Positions 29,109 through 38,127 are shown, counted from the stretch's first letter. The stretch: 64,000 nucleotides of DNA from Mesorhizobium sp. CAU 1732 (GCF_039888675.1 NZ_JBDQQR010000001.1:806001-870000); one strand, 5' to 3'. Notes: generated by a model from the sequence alone, not told the origin. A program made the numbers and translations.

Positions 29109-29555
29109 ATGGGACATGCCGAACCACACACGGCGATCTGCTGGGTTTCGCGCGTCCAGCGTGAGTTGAAACATGCCGGCCTGCGGCCGACCCGTCAGCG
29201 GCTTCTTCTCGCTTCGCTGCTCTTTCGCGGTGGCGACCGGCATGTGACGGCAGAGGCGCTGCATCTCGAAGCCGAGCGGCTCGGCATCTCCGTATCGCTC
29301 GCGACCGTCTACAACACCTTGCACCAGTTCACCGAGGCAGGGCTGCTGCGCGCCTTGGCGGTGGAGGCTACGAAGGCCTATTTCGACACCAATGTCTCCG
29401 ACCACCATCACTTCTTCATCGAGGGCGAAAACCGCATCGTCGATATTCCCGAGGGCGTGGTGGTCGGCGAGGTGCCGCCGCCCGACGGCATGGAAATCGT
29501 CAACATCGACGTGGTGATCCGCATCCGCCCGAAACGCGACGCGCTCCGAGGCTGA
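29109..29555 (+). CDS. Irr-like Fur-family transcriptional regulator
   Basis: 148 residues from ATG 29109, with GGGAGG just upstream; an earlier ATG at 29070 lies on the -10 box. Fur fold: winged helix with 'LRPTRQRLLLASLLFRGGDRH' and 'SLATVYNTLHQFTEAGLL', then 'YFDTNVSDHHHFF' with the His triplet (99-101) characteristic of Irr, the haem-responsive iron regulator of Rhizobiales. The N-terminal haem motif of Bradyrhizobium Irr (GCPWHD) is not present; only AICWV is seen. It sits between the box hydrolase and boxR. This may be a second, pathway-specific Irr that adjusts iron use for BoxA/BoxB (inference). PerR- or Mur-like functions fit the sequence less well. Confidence 0.83.
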   Translation: MGHAEPHTAICWVSRVQRELKHAGLRPTRQRLLLASLLFRGGDRHVTAEALHLEAERLGISVSLATVYNTLHQFTEAGLLRALAVEATKAYFDTNVSDHHHFFIEGENRIVDIPEGVVVGEVPPPDGMEIVNIDVVIRIRPKRDALRG

Positions 29556-29560
29556 CCCGC

Positions 29561-30475
29561 TCAGCGGCGCAAAAACCCTTCGCGCTCGATGGTTTCGAGA
29601 AGCAGGGCGAGGCTTTCCTCGATCGACTTGCCGGAGGTGTCGACCTGCGCCTCCGAGCGCGCATAGAGCGATTCCCGGCTGGTCAGGATCGTCTTCAACT
29701 CATCCATGGCCGCCGGATTGCCCGCCATGGGGCGCGTATCGCCCTGCTTGCGGACGCGGTTCATATGCTCCTGCGGCGAGGCCTTGAGCCAGATCGTGTG
29801 AAAATTGCGCACGAGATAGTTGAACGTATCGGGCTCCGACACGATGCCGCCGGCGACCGCCAGCACCATCGCATCCTGCGACGCCGCCACGCGCTCCAGC
29901 GATTGGCGCTCAAGCCGGCGATAGCCTTCCTGGCCGTAGAGCGCCATCAACTCGTTGACCGGCATGCCGGAACTCGCCTCGATCTCCGCGTTGAGCTCCG
30001 TAAAAGGCACGCTCAGCGAGGCTGAGGCGAGCCGTCCGAGCGTCGATTTCCCCGCGCCGCGCAATCCGATCAGCGCAATGCGCCGGACGCGCTGGAGACT
30101 GGCGTTCTCGGGATCGAGTATGCCGAGCACGCGCCGCTTCTGCTCCTGCGTCGCGACGCGAAAGAGCGACGCGATCCGCACGACGTCGGAACTCCAGGGA
30201 TCGTCCTCGCCGACCAGCCATTCGATACGGTGATCGAGCGCAAGCGCGATCCGCTTCAGGAGCGCGATCGAGATGTTGCCCTCGCCGCCTTCAAGTTGGG
30301 CAAGATAGCGCTGCGACACCTCGGACGATTCCGACAGCGCCTTGCGGGACAGGCCCTTCCGGGCACGCGCCATGCGCACGCGCTCGCCGACGATGCGGAT
30401 GAATTCCTCTTCGGACCGCTCGGCGCCCGCCGAATAGAGCCGAAGATTGCTTTCGAATGACGCGATATTGTTCAT
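29561..30475 (-). CDS. boxR: BoxR/BzdR-type transcriptional repressor (HTH + shikimate-kinase-like domain)
   Basis: 304 residues from ATG 30475. An in-frame ATG at 30520 lies upstream of the probable -10 and is rejected. It has an N-terminal XRE-type HTH (27-85, 'ARKGLSRKALSESSEVSQRYLAQLE') and a C-terminal shikimate-kinase-like domain with Walker A GLRGAGKS (137-144) and 'AVAGGIVSE'. In this family the kinase-like domain binds benzoyl-CoA and relieves repression (established for BzdR/BoxR). It ends 5 bases from the convergent Irr-like gene. The six TGCA-type sites around the box genes are its likely targets, including one on its own promoter. Confidence 0.93.
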   Translation of the reverse strand: MNNIASFESNLRLYSAGAERSEEEFIRIVGERVRMARARKGLSRKALSESSEVSQRYLAQLEGGEGNISIALLKRIALALDHRIEWLVGEDDPWSSDVVRIASLFRVATQEQKRRVLGILDPENASLQRVRRIALIGLRGAGKSTLGRLASASLSVPFTELNAEIEASSGMPVNELMALYGQEGYRRLERQSLERVAASQDAMVLAVAGGIVSEPDTFNYLVRNFHTIWLKASPQEHMNRVRKQGDTRPMAGNPAAMDELKTILTSRESLYARSEAQVDTSGKSIEESLALLLETIEREGFLRR

Positions 30476-30820
30476 CGAGTGCCGCCTGTGCGCGAATACG
30501 GCTGCACTATAATGCGGCAATCCGCCGCTGCAATGACGATCACACGATGCCCAGAGGTTTCTTGCAGTGGCCGCCCCGTCGGGTTCATGCCCAGTGCCGA
30601 GGGCTGGCTGAGCCAGCCGACAATTTTGGTGGCGCTGGTGGCCTTCCTGCTCGGCACACAGTGGAGCCCGCCTCCGTCCGGCATGTAGATGCTTCGCCTT
30701 ATCCTATTCTCCCTGCCAGAAAGATTTTGCTGTGAGGAACACTGATGCGGGGCGCTGGTTAGGTCGCCGTCACGCGCCCGTCATCGACGGGTCTGTGATG
30801 CCAATGCGAAGGGAGCAATC
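30476..30820. other. 345-base intergenic region between boxR and the ferritin-like gene
   Basis: It holds the boxR promoter and operator (30503-30516) at one end and the start region of the 30821 gene at the other, with AAGGGAG about 10 bases before the ATG. The middle contains a possible 33-codon frame at 30587-30688 with one hydrophobic segment but no convincing ribosome site. I see no RNA gene or repeat. Confidence 0.5.
30503..30516. promoter_or_regulatory. Candidate BoxR operator on the boxR promoter (autoregulation)
   Basis: TGCA-CTATAA-TGCG. On the minus strand the overlapping TATAGT could be the boxR -10, with TTGCAG 16 bases upstream as -35 (the TGCA at 30529-30532). The boxR ATG is about 30 bases downstream. 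A repressor here would give autoregulation. Confidence 0.6.
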
Positions 30821-31327
30821 ATGGCCAAGGAAAAGACACTCGACGATCTGTTTCACGACACGCTGAAGGACATCTACTACGCAGAAAAGAAAATCCTTAA
30901 AACCTTGCCAAAAATGGCCCGGGCAGCTCAGTCCGCCGAACTCAAGGCAGCTTTCGAAAAACACAAGGACGAGACCGAGGGGCACGTCGAGCGCCTGCAG
31001 CAGGTGTTCGAGATCATCGGCAAACGTGCCCAGGGCAAGACCTGCGATGCCATCGAAGGCATCATCTCCGAAGGCGAGGAGATCATGGACGAGTTCAAAA
31101 ACACGGCCGCGCTCGACGCCGGGCTGATCTCAGCTGCGCAGGCAGTCGAGCACTATGAGATCACACGCTACGGCACGCTCAAGCGCTGGGCGAGCGAACT
31201 CGGGATGCCCGATGCCGCCAAGCTGCTGGACGCAACGTTGCAGGAAGAGGCGAAAACTGACGGCGATCTGACCAAGCTCGCAGACGCTTCTGCTAATGAC
31301 AGGGCGAAGGCTCGAAAGGCTGCCTGA
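30821..31327 (+). CDS. YciE/YciF-family ferritin-like protein (DUF892)
   Basis: 168 residues forming a four-helix ferritin-like bundle. It begins with the family's typical 'TLDDLFHDTLKDIYYAEKKILKTLPKM' region. Carboxylates and His in 'HKDETEGHVERL', 'DAGLISAAQAVEHYEITRYG' and 'LQEEAKTDGDL' are the usual diiron-site positions. The family is linked to general and osmotic stress, but its reaction is unknown. The gene stands alone and ends in a double terminator. The C-terminus is Lys/Ala-rich. Confidence 0.9.
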   Translation: MAKEKTLDDLFHDTLKDIYYAEKKILKTLPKMARAAQSAELKAAFEKHKDETEGHVERLQQVFEIIGKRAQGKTCDAIEGIISEGEEIMDEFKNTAALDAGLISAAQAVEHYEITRYGTLKRWASELGMPDAAKLLDATLQEEAKTDGDLTKLADASANDRAKARKAA

Positions 31328-31333
31328 TCTTCG

Positions 31334-31407
31334 AACGACCCGGACACGTTCCTCCCGGGGTCGTTTTGTATCCGCCCCGCTTGCCGAAAGGTGGCGGGGC
31401 TTTTTTT
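31334..31407 (+). terminator. Two consecutive hairpin terminators
   Basis: The first hairpin pairs AACGACCC (from 31334) with GGGTCGTT, ending in a short T run near 31368. The second pairs GCCCCGC (31374-31380) with GCGGGGC (31394-31400), followed by seven T. They lie between the converging 30821 gene and the RTX gene; the T run suits plus-strand termination. Confidence 0.8.
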
Positions 31408-31421
31408 ACGTTCACGCTACA

Positions 31422-34400
31422 TCACAGGATAAAGTCAGTTCCCGTCATCCAGTGTGTGCCGTTGACCTGGATCTGGAAGTCCGCGATGCCGTCGCCGTTC
31501 ACGTCGCCGTCGACGAGGCAGACATTGCCGTAGGCCGAGTAGCGCAACTGGCCGGCCGCCCCGGAGAAAGCGGCATTCCCAAGGAATGTGAAAGCCTGGT
31601 CTCCGGCCATGGTAATGTTGGCATCAACGTCATAGAGACTGATGCGGTCTTGGCCGCGCGCGAAATCCATGATGATGTCACGGTTGCCAGGTCCTACGGG
31701 ACTGTCAGTCACCGCCTCGAAGCGGAAGACATCGTTGCCGGCCCCGCCGTAGAGGATGTCCGCCCCGGCTGCGCCGACCAGTCGATCGTTGCCGTTGCCG
31801 CCATAGAGGACGTCGTTGCCGCCAAGGCCGGTCAGATAGTCATCGCCACCCTCGCCGCGCAGGACATTGGCGCTGTTGTTGCCCACCAGCGTATTGGCGA
31901 GAACGTTACCCGTGCCGTTCGTGGCGGCGCCAGACAGTTCCAGCCGCTCGACATTGTCGCCGAGCGTCCAGTCGATGTAGCTGCGAACCGTATCGATGCC
32001 GTCGCCGGGCAGTTCGATCGTGCTGTCGCCCGCATCGTCGACGACGTAAATGTCGTTGCCGCCGCCGCCATACATGTCGTCGGCACCGGCACGGCCGTTG
32101 ATGATGTCGTTGCCGTTACCGCCATGAATAACGTCGTCGCCGGCCGAGCCTGTCACGATCTCCGGGTTGATGTCGCCCACGACAATGGTCAAGGTTTCAT
32201 CGACGGACAGTCCATCCTTATCAACTGACCGCACGGTGACGTCGACCGACGGCTCGATTTCGAAGTCGAGCCATATACCGGCCTTCAGCTTGAGCGTGCC
32301 ATCAACGACCTCGAACCGGTCAGCTGCGGCGCCAAGTATCGAGTATGTGAAAACGTCTCCGGGGTTGGCGTCCGGATCGACTGTCGATAGCGAACCGATG
32401 ACCGCGCCAGCATCGTTCTCGTCAACAGCGTTGGCGGAGAGCGCTATCGACGAAGGGGAAGAAAACGTATCGACCAGAACTCCGGCCGTTGAGCCAACCG
32501 AATTAAGGCTTGTGGCGACGTTGTTTCCTGACGCATCCCTGATCGTTGCGCCATTGAGCTCAATCGAGCCGCCTAACGCAATGCCGTCGAGGTCACGTTG
32601 TCCCGCGCCGATGGTCAGTCGGAATACGAGTGCGTTGCTCCCGCTGCCGCTTATATACGTGGCGTAGACCGTACCGCCGGTGCCCAGCGTGATTGCTATC
32701 GTAGGGGTACCGCCAGTCGTATCAACAAGCACCGCTTCGTTGAGGTTGACAGTAAAGTCCAGATTGTCGCCTGTGCCGTAGGTGCCGTTGGCTGGTACCG
32801 TCACGGAGCTGACAGCGGGGTCTACATCATCTGCGACGGTGATCGAGAAAGCCTTCTCGAATGAAAGACCGCCTGAGTCCGTAACGCGCAGTCTGATTGA
32901 ATATGTGCCGGCGTCCAGTGCCGCAGCATCGTTTGCGCGAAGCGAGTTTCCGGCGAGGCTGAACATGGCGTTGTTGGTGTCACCTGCGCCACTGATCAGC
33001 GAATATGTGAAGGTTTCGCCTTCATCCACATCGGTTGCCGTCAGCGTGCCGACAACGCCATTGACGCCTGCACTCTGAGCGATGGAGTTGTCGCTGAGAG
33101 CGATGTCGGTTGGTGCATCATTGACAGGCGCCAGATCGAAAGTTGCTGACGTCGATACGGTGCCCCCGTTCCCATCGACTACATCGTAGGAAAGGGTAAC
33201 GCTGCTATTGTCGTTGGCGACCGGCGTGTAGGTCCAGGTTCCATCGCCATTGTCTACAAGAGTGCCAGTCGCTGCGACGAGGTTGGCGACGGATAGCGTG
33301 TCTCCGTCAAGATCGCTTGCGTTCGCCATCAGTTGAGCAGCCGTAATCGTGACCGAAGTGTCTTCGTCAGCGGCAGGCAAAGTCACTGGACCCGAAACCA
33401 CCGGATCCCTGTTCGCCAATTGCGCACCGGTCGGTCCAGTTCCATAGCTGATAACTCGAAGGTCTGCGTCGAGCGTGATGACCATTGCCGCGCCGTCGAT
33501 ATTGACAGCGAAATCTAGGTCCGATTCGCCTGTGATCCCCTGGTCGCCCTTCTGCCACCCGGAGCCGGAATTATAATAGAAGTAGGTGGCCCCGTCGGTA
33601 TCGGTCACCAGCATATATTCGATGCCGTTCACTTCCTGGTAGTCGGTGGCGTAGGAAGCGTTTGCACTGGTCGGCAAAATGAGCTGGGACTGCCAGCTTC
33701 CCGAAGCATTGGTCAGATCGTAAAGAGAGCCGTCAGCATCCGCGTAGATGAGGTGCTGATAGCCGTCTGCATCGGTGGCTCCGATGTCGTAAATTGGCGT
33801 CCGCCCGGCCGACACCCCATCGAAGATCATCGTCGGTGTCGACCAGACGCCGTCGGGCGAACGCTCCATGGCATAGATGTTGCCGTGCACAGTGTTCTGG
33901 TCGTCTTCATCGATGTAGACCAATGAAATCGTACCGTCGGGGCGTATGGTCAGGCTTGGCTCGTGCAGTTCATTGGTGCCTCTGCTGCCAGGGCCGTCCC
34001 ACAGAACGGGCGAACTGGTGACCCATGAGCCCGATTCATTGGTCGCGTATCGGATGTGATGCTGGCCTGTGCCGTTCACATCCGAATAGAGATAGGCGAT
34101 GTGAGCGTTGCCCTCAGAATCGATGACCATGCTGGGATCATCGTAGTTCTTCCAGCCCGATGAATCGCTCGCCTGTTCAACCACGCTGAAAGTCCACGTG
34201 CTTCCATCGAACTCGCCATACGACACACCGCGCGGCTGGCCGAAATCAAAATCTATCTGGTTGGAATGGCGGAAGACGAGGTGGAGATTGCCATCTTCAG
34301 ATACAGCGAGGTCGAGATCATCGCTGAAGCTCGTGTCCGCGCCAGGCGTGTCGGCGACGGAAAATGATGCGTGGCTTTCCCAGCTATTGGTGGCCGCATT

Positions 34401-34535
34401 CCATTTGTCGACATTGATCGATGTCGAATCGTTCTTGTAGGCGAGGTAGAAATTACCTTCTGCGTCAGAGACGACGTCGCTCCAAGACCATGTATTGGAG
34501 GAATAGGTGTGGACCGTTCCGGTGTCTAATGCCAT
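31422..34535 (-). CDS. Large secreted RTX calcium-binding protein with cadherin-like domains
   Basis: 1037 residues, acidic, no classical signal peptide. Residues ~1-370 look like a beta-propeller/sialidase-like repeat region ('SMVIDSEGNAHIAYLY', 'SLTIRPDGTISLVYID', 'DIGATDADGYQHLIYAD'). Residues ~375-790 are several cadherin/VCBS-like beta-sandwich domains ('DEDTSVTITAAQLMANASDLD', 'SIALSANAVDENDAGAVIGS'). Residues ~795-930 carry RTX nonapeptides (GGNGNDIIN, GGGGNDIYV, GGNGNDRLV, GGAGNDVFR). The final ~100 residues resemble the serralysin-type C-terminal export region. This predicts type I secretion and Ca2+-driven folding outside the cell, possibly as an adhesin or polysaccharide-binding protein. 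No type I exporter is in the window. Codon and base use look less GC-rich than the neighbours. Confidence 0.85.
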   Translation of the reverse strand: MALDTGTVHTYSSNTWSWSDVVSDAEGNFYLAYKNDSTSINVDKWNAATNSWESHASFSVADTPGADTSFSDDLDLAVSEDGNLHLVFRHSNQIDFDFGQPRGVSYGEFDGSTWTFSVVEQASDSSGWKNYDDPSMVIDSEGNAHIAYLYSDVNGTGQHHIRYATNESGSWVTSSPVLWDGPGSRGTNELHEPSLTIRPDGTISLVYIDEDDQNTVHGNIYAMERSPDGVWSTPTMIFDGVSAGRTPIYDIGATDADGYQHLIYADADGSLYDLTNASGSWQSQLILPTSANASYATDYQEVNGIEYMLVTDTDGATYFYYNSGSGWQKGDQGITGESDLDFAVNIDGAAMVITLDADLRVISYGTGPTGAQLANRDPVVSGPVTLPAADEDTSVTITAAQLMANASDLDGDTLSVANLVAATGTLVDNGDGTWTYTPVANDNSSVTLSYDVVDGNGGTVSTSATFDLAPVNDAPTDIALSDNSIAQSAGVNGVVGTLTATDVDEGETFTYSLISGAGDTNNAMFSLAGNSLRANDAAALDAGTYSIRLRVTDSGGLSFEKAFSITVADDVDPAVSSVTVPANGTYGTGDNLDFTVNLNEAVLVDTTGGTPTIAITLGTGGTVYATYISGSGSNALVFRLTIGAGQRDLDGIALGGSIELNGATIRDASGNNVATSLNSVGSTAGVLVDTFSSPSSIALSANAVDENDAGAVIGSLSTVDPDANPGDVFTYSILGAAADRFEVVDGTLKLKAGIWLDFEIEPSVDVTVRSVDKDGLSVDETLTIVVGDINPEIVTGSAGDDVIHGGNGNDIINGRAGADDMYGGGGNDIYVVDDAGDSTIELPGDGIDTVRSYIDWTLGDNVERLELSGAATNGTGNVLANTLVGNNSANVLRGEGGDDYLTGLGGNDVLYGGNGNDRLVGAAGADILYGGAGNDVFRFEAVTDSPVGPGNRDIIMDFARGQDRISLYDVDANITMAGDQAFTFLGNAAFSGAAGQLRYSAYGNVCLVDGDVNGDGIADFQIQVNGTHWMTGTDFIL

Positions 34536-34676
34536 CGCAAAACCCCCGACGCGAAATGACGTTAGGTGAACCTCCTACAGCGATCGAATGGAACTGCATA
34601 GTGCTTTTGCGTATCATGCGCGCTGCAATTTCAGCCTACCAAATGCTAATATAACGCTACCATTTTGTGCGCCTTT

Positions 34677-34976
34677 CTAACAATCGCCGCGGGGACGGAC
34701 GTGCCCTGACCGATCACACCATTTCCGGCACTTCGCCTGCTGAAACAGCGTCGTCGGCGGGCCATATTCGCCGACATCCACTTCAGCCTCACGGCTCCAG
34801 GCAATGACGCCCTTGTGCTTCGCCGCGAGCCCTTTGGCTGTGCGCACCGCGCGTTCCTCTGTCGGATAGTCCTGCGGGCCAAATACAGTTTGCGGGATGC
34901 CCTCGTCATCCGGATCGAACGCCATCACCACGATCAGCTTGGGTAGTTTGCGCTCGGGCAGGATCGTGTCGGACAT
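34677..34976 (-). CDS. Small conserved hypothetical protein with a probable 3' frameshift
   Basis: 99 residues. The first ~80 are regular ('KLIVVMAFDPDDEG', 'ERAVRTAKGLAAKHKGVIAWSR', 'GEYGPPTTLFQ') and resemble small proteins common in Rhizobiales, as far as I recall. After LFQQ the frame continues as a basic, Cys-rich tail that looks non-natural. In the adjacent frame from about 34735 the DNA reads GEVPEMV and then a stop, a more plausible ending. A one-base deletion near 34735 would explain this. It lies 10 bases downstream of the 34987 gene on the same strand. Function is unknown. Confidence 0.6.
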   Translation of the reverse strand: MSDTILPERKLPKLIVVMAFDPDDEGIPQTVFGPQDYPTEERAVRTAKGLAAKHKGVIAWSREAEVDVGEYGPPTTLFQQAKCRKWCDRSGHVRPRGDC

Positions 34977-34986
34977 GCACGCATCC

Positions 34987-35187
34987 TCAGGCTTCTGGCA
35001 CGTCGTACGAGCCGAGAAGATAGCGGTCTCGACCTTTTAGCGCAGCATACCGTGTCGCCCCAAATATTGCCGTTGGATGCTCGCGCCATATTCGAATGTC
35101 GCGCGGTTTGAGATCGATCCAAACGTCTCCGATTGGGTGCAAACCGCTCTGTTCTGTGAGGTTCAGGTCTTTCCATGCAACGCGCAT
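34987..35187 (-). CDS. Small hypothetical protein
   Basis: 66 residues from ATG 35187, chosen because GGGAGGG lies just before it; the frame is open for 13 more codons upstream. Composition is mixed and soluble ('LHPIGDVWIDLKPRDIRIWRE'), with no membrane segment or recognisable motif. It is the first of two small minus-strand genes, probably co-transcribed with 34677-34976. Function is not recognised. Confidence 0.6.
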   Translation of the reverse strand: MRVAWKDLNLTEQSGLHPIGDVWIDLKPRDIRIWREHPTAIFGATRYAALKGRDRYLLGSYDVPEA

Positions 35188-35406
35188 GATTCCCTCCCGT
35201 TTCCGGCAAGGTGGCTCCCCGGCCATGTAAAGGCAAGGCGGGCCTTTGCTTCCACAGCCTTCTCCGACGGAACGATTTCACACTCCAGCGTTCCCGGCCA
35301 AATTCTGACAACGGCCGAAACCGTTCAGCCGCGGCCAGAGGGATAGCGCTTAGCGCTTCTTCCTGGCGTTCTCCGCCAATACAAACCATGCCGGAGGGAA
35401 CCCTTT

Positions 35407-35483
35407 TGGTAGCGGAGGAGGGATTCGAACCCCCGACACAAGGATTATGATTCCTCTGCTCTAACCTACTGAGCTACTCCGCC
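35407..35483 (-). tRNA. tRNA-Met (anticodon CAT)
   Basis: The 77-base minus-strand sequence starts GGCGGAG and ends CTCCGCT-ACCA with the CCA encoded. The D-arm is AGCTCAGTAGGTTAGAGC. The anticodon stem-loop GAGGA-ATCATAA-TCCTT has anticodon CAT, and the T-arm is CGGGGGTTCGAATCCCTC. The acceptor pairs 7/7. It lacks the initiator features, so it is the elongator Met tRNA. A CAT anticodon modified to lysidine (Ile) is possible but less likely from the overall sequence. Confidence 0.93.
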
Positions 35484-35691
35484 CCGTTACGATGCCTGCC
35501 GCTCGCATAGATGTGAACGCGGGCCGTCGCCAAGGTCGGGCGGATATAAGGTGGGCATGTCCGGCCTGTCAAGCGCGCAAACCGCCTGAAATGACGGTCG
35601 CTGCGGGACTTTCTTTTCGTGCCGTGCGGGGTTGAGTTCATCGGGACGCAAGTCTATGTCTCGGCGTCGAAGTTTTCCGGTCATAGGGTTC

Positions 35692-36645
35692 ATGAAACCG
35701 CGTATCGCCGTGCTCGGATGCGGCTATTGGGGCTCCAACCACATCCGCACCCTCAAATCGCTGGGCGCTCTGCATGCCGTGTCCGATGCCAATCCGGCGC
35801 GGGCTGAAGGCTTTGCGAGTGAACAGGAGTGTCTGGCCGTCGATCCGGACGAACTCTACACGCGCGACGATATCGATGCGATCGTCATGGCGCTGCCGCC
35901 GCAATTCCACGCTGAATCGGCGATCCGGGCTGTGGAGAACGGCAAGGACGTTCTGGTCGAAAAGCCGATCGCGCTCACCGTGGCCGACGCCGAACGGGCC
36001 GTCGCCGCCGCCAAGGCCCACAAGCGCGTGTTTATGGTCGGCCACGTCCTGCGCTTTCATCCCGCCTTCGAGCAACTCAAGCAACTGATCGACGCGGGCG
36101 AGCTCGGCACGGTGAAATACATCCATTCGCACCGTCTGGGCCTGGGCAAGTTCCATACCGAGAACGACGCGCTCTGGGATCTCGCGCCGCACGATCTGTC
36201 GATGATCCTGGCGATTACCGGCGCGGCACCGACCGAGATCAGGGGCGAGGGCGCAGCACTCCTCGATCATCTGAGCGACTTCGCGCATCTCCACATGCGC
36301 TTCCCCGGCGGCCTGCGCAGCCACCTCTTTACGTCACGCCTCAATCCCTATCGCGAGCGCCGGCTGACCGTCGTCGGCACCAAGGCGATGGCCGTGTTCG
36401 ACGATGTCGAGCCGTGGGACCGCAAGCTGGCCGTCTACCGCCATGCGGTGTGGCAGGACAGCGGCCACTGGGCGTTCACGACCAACGAGCCGTCCTATGT
36501 GCCGGTCGCGGCCGGCATGCCGCTGACGCGGGAACTGCAGCATTTCATCGAATGCATCGGCACGCGCGCGGAACCCCGCACCAGCGGCGAAGAGGCGATC
36601 GGGGTGCTGCGCATCCTGACCGCGGGCACCGTCACCCACGATTGA
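35692..36645 (+). CDS. Gfo/Idh/MocA-family NAD(P)-dependent oxidoreductase
   Basis: 317 residues from ATG 35692 (AGGG close upstream); a TTG 20 codons earlier is an alternative. N-terminal Rossmann fold 'RIAVLGCGYWGSNHIRTL', then 'VEKPIALTVADAERA', the EKP motif typical of the family, and a catalytic-region 'DLAPHDLSMIL' with His. The C-terminal alpha/beta domain is normal. Members oxidise or reduce sugars and sugar nucleotides, for example UDP-N-acetylglucosamine dehydrogenases of surface-polysaccharide synthesis. The substrate here is not determined. It is a stand-alone gene, convergent with mnmA. Confidence 0.87.
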   Translation: MKPRIAVLGCGYWGSNHIRTLKSLGALHAVSDANPARAEGFASEQECLAVDPDELYTRDDIDAIVMALPPQFHAESAIRAVENGKDVLVEKPIALTVADAERAVAAAKAHKRVFMVGHVLRFHPAFEQLKQLIDAGELGTVKYIHSHRLGLGKFHTENDALWDLAPHDLSMILAITGAAPTEIRGEGAALLDHLSDFAHLHMRFPGGLRSHLFTSRLNPYRERRLTVVGTKAMAVFDDVEPWDRKLAVYRHAVWQDSGHWAFTTNEPSYVPVAAGMPLTRELQHFIECIGTRAEPRTSGEEAIGVLRILTAGTVTHD

Positions 36646-36666
36646 CCGGTTGGAAGGCCGGTGGCC

Positions 36667-37857
36667 TCAGGCGCTCTGGCGCGCTGGGGGCATCGAGGCC
36701 AGCCGGTTCAGCATGGCTTCGGCTTCGGCGCCGCGCTCCGACCGCTCGATGAAGCCGCCGCCGAGCACGCGCGCCTCGTCGCCATCCTCGCGGTAGAGAA
36801 CGCAGGCCTGTCCCGGCGCGATGCCTGATTCGCCATCCACCAGTTCGACCCACGTCGCGCCATCGCGATGATGCAGCACGGCCGGTCGCGGCGGGCGCGT
36901 GGAGCGCACCTTGGCGAAGAGTTCGAGGCCTTCGTTCGGCAGGGCCGAAAGATCGTCGTCGCCCAGCCAGTTCATGTCGCGCAGCATGATCTTGTGCGTC
37001 TCGAGCGCCTCGCGGGGCCCGACGATGACGCGGGCACGATCGGCGTCGAGATGTACGACAAAGAGCGGTTCGCCCGATGCGATGCCGATGCCGCGCCGCT
37101 GGCCGATCGTGTAGCGCAAAATGCCGTCATGACGGCCGAGAACGCGGCCATCGATGTGAACGATGTCGCCCGGCGTCGCCGCCGTCGGATTCAGCTTGGC
37201 GATGATATCGGTATAGCGGCCCTGCGGAACGAAGCAGATGTCCTGGCTGTCCTGCTTGGTGGCGACGGACAGTCCCATCGCCTCCGCGGCGGCGCGGACC
37301 TCCGGCTTCGACATGCCGCCGAGCGGAAAGCGCAAGAAGTCGATCTGTGCCTGCGTGGTGGCGAACAGGAAGTAGCTCTGGTCGCGGTCGGCATCGACCG
37401 GGCGATAGAGCGCACGATGAGCGCCATTGGCGCGTGAGCGGATGTAGTGGCCGGTGGCAAGAGCGTCGGCGCCGAGTTCGCGGGCGGTCTGCAGGAGATC
37501 GGCGAACTTGACGGTCTGGTTGCACGACACGCAAGGGATCGGCGTCTCGCCCGCGACGTAGCTTTCGGTGAACGGGTCGATGACCGCCTTGCGGAAGCGC
37601 TCTTCATAGTCGAGCACGTAATGCGGGATGCCGAGCGTTTCGGAGACGCGGCGCGCATCGTCGATGTCCTGGCCGGCGCAGCACGATCCGGCGCGGTGGG
37701 TGGCGGCGCCGTGATCGTAGAGCTGGAGCGTGACGCCGACGACGTCATAGCCCTCGTTCTTGAGCAGGCCCGCGACGACCGACGAATCGACGCCACCAGA
37801 CATCGCGACGACGACTCGCGTCTCTTCCGGGCGACCGGGAAGATCGAGGCTGTTCAT
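36667..37857 (-). CDS. mnmA: tRNA-specific 2-thiouridylase MnmA
   Basis: 396 residues from ATG 37857; the frame is open 36 codons further but without homology. PP-loop AMSGGVDSS binds ATP. The catalytic cysteines are in '[13 protein letters not shown]' and '[10 protein letters not shown]'. The C-terminal '[14 protein letters not shown]' is typical. It makes 2-thiouridine at position 34 of Lys, Glu and Gln tRNAs (established). A CC pair in '[14 protein letters not shown]' is characteristic of alphaproteobacterial MnmA. Confidence 0.96.
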   Translation of the reverse strand: MNSLDLPGRPEETRVVVAMSGGVDSSVVAGLLKNEGYDVVGVTLQLYDHGAATHRAGSCCAGQDIDDARRVSETLGIPHYVLDYEERFRKAVIDPFTESYVAGETPIPCVSCNQTVKFADLLQTARELGADALATGHYIRSRANGAHRALYRPVDADRDQSYFLFATTQAQIDFLRFPLGGMSKPEVRAAAEAMGLSVATKQDSQDICFVPQGRYTDIIAKLNPTAATPGDIVHIDGRVLGRHDGILRYTIGQRRGIGIASGEPLFVVHLDADRARVIVGPREALETHKIMLRDMNWLGDDDLSALPNEGLELFAKVRSTRPPRPAVLHHRDGATWVELVDGESGIAPGQACVLYREDGDEARVLGGGFIERSERGAEAEAMLNRLASMPPARQSA

Positions 37858-38127
37858 GATGCGTGGTTTCCGCTTCGCATTGGCTGTTGATCGGGACAGG
37901 TAATGCCTTCGACCCGAATATAGGTCAAGCACCCGCTGAAAGCCACGGTCTTGGAGGCTGCGCACGAGCCCTGGCCACGTTGGCTAAAATGCTCATCAAA
38001 TGCCGCGGCAAAGCCTAACGCGGGATTCATACTCCTTACTTATGGATTAGCACGAGCTTAGGCAATTTTTAAAGCTGGCGCGTTAGTGTTGCGTCGATTG
38101 GTTCCTTGAGTTTGTGTAGAGAGTACG
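37858..38127. promoter_or_regulatory. mnmA/sciP divergent promoter region with a GANTC site
   Basis: 270 bases between divergent mnmA and sciP. It contains GATTC (38024-38028), a CcrM methylation sequence about 100 bases before sciP, and an AT-richer stretch near 38030-38080 where a sciP promoter is expected. No terminator or RNA gene is seen. Confidence 0.4.

Noticed and set aside
30587..30688. 33-codon frame with one hydrophobic segment between boxR and the ferritin-like gene
   Set aside because: It has no convincing ribosome site and no recognisable family; hydrophobicity alone over 20 codons is weak evidence.
31296..32228. 310-codon plus-strand frame opposite the RTX gene
   Set aside because: It is the complement of the repetitive RTX region (GGxGxD codons read backwards) and has no ribosome site; the minus-strand gene is clear.
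35400..35500. Integration site (att) at the tRNA-Met gene
   Set aside because: No partial tRNA copy or integrase gene is visible near it; the flanking genes look like ordinary chromosomal genes.
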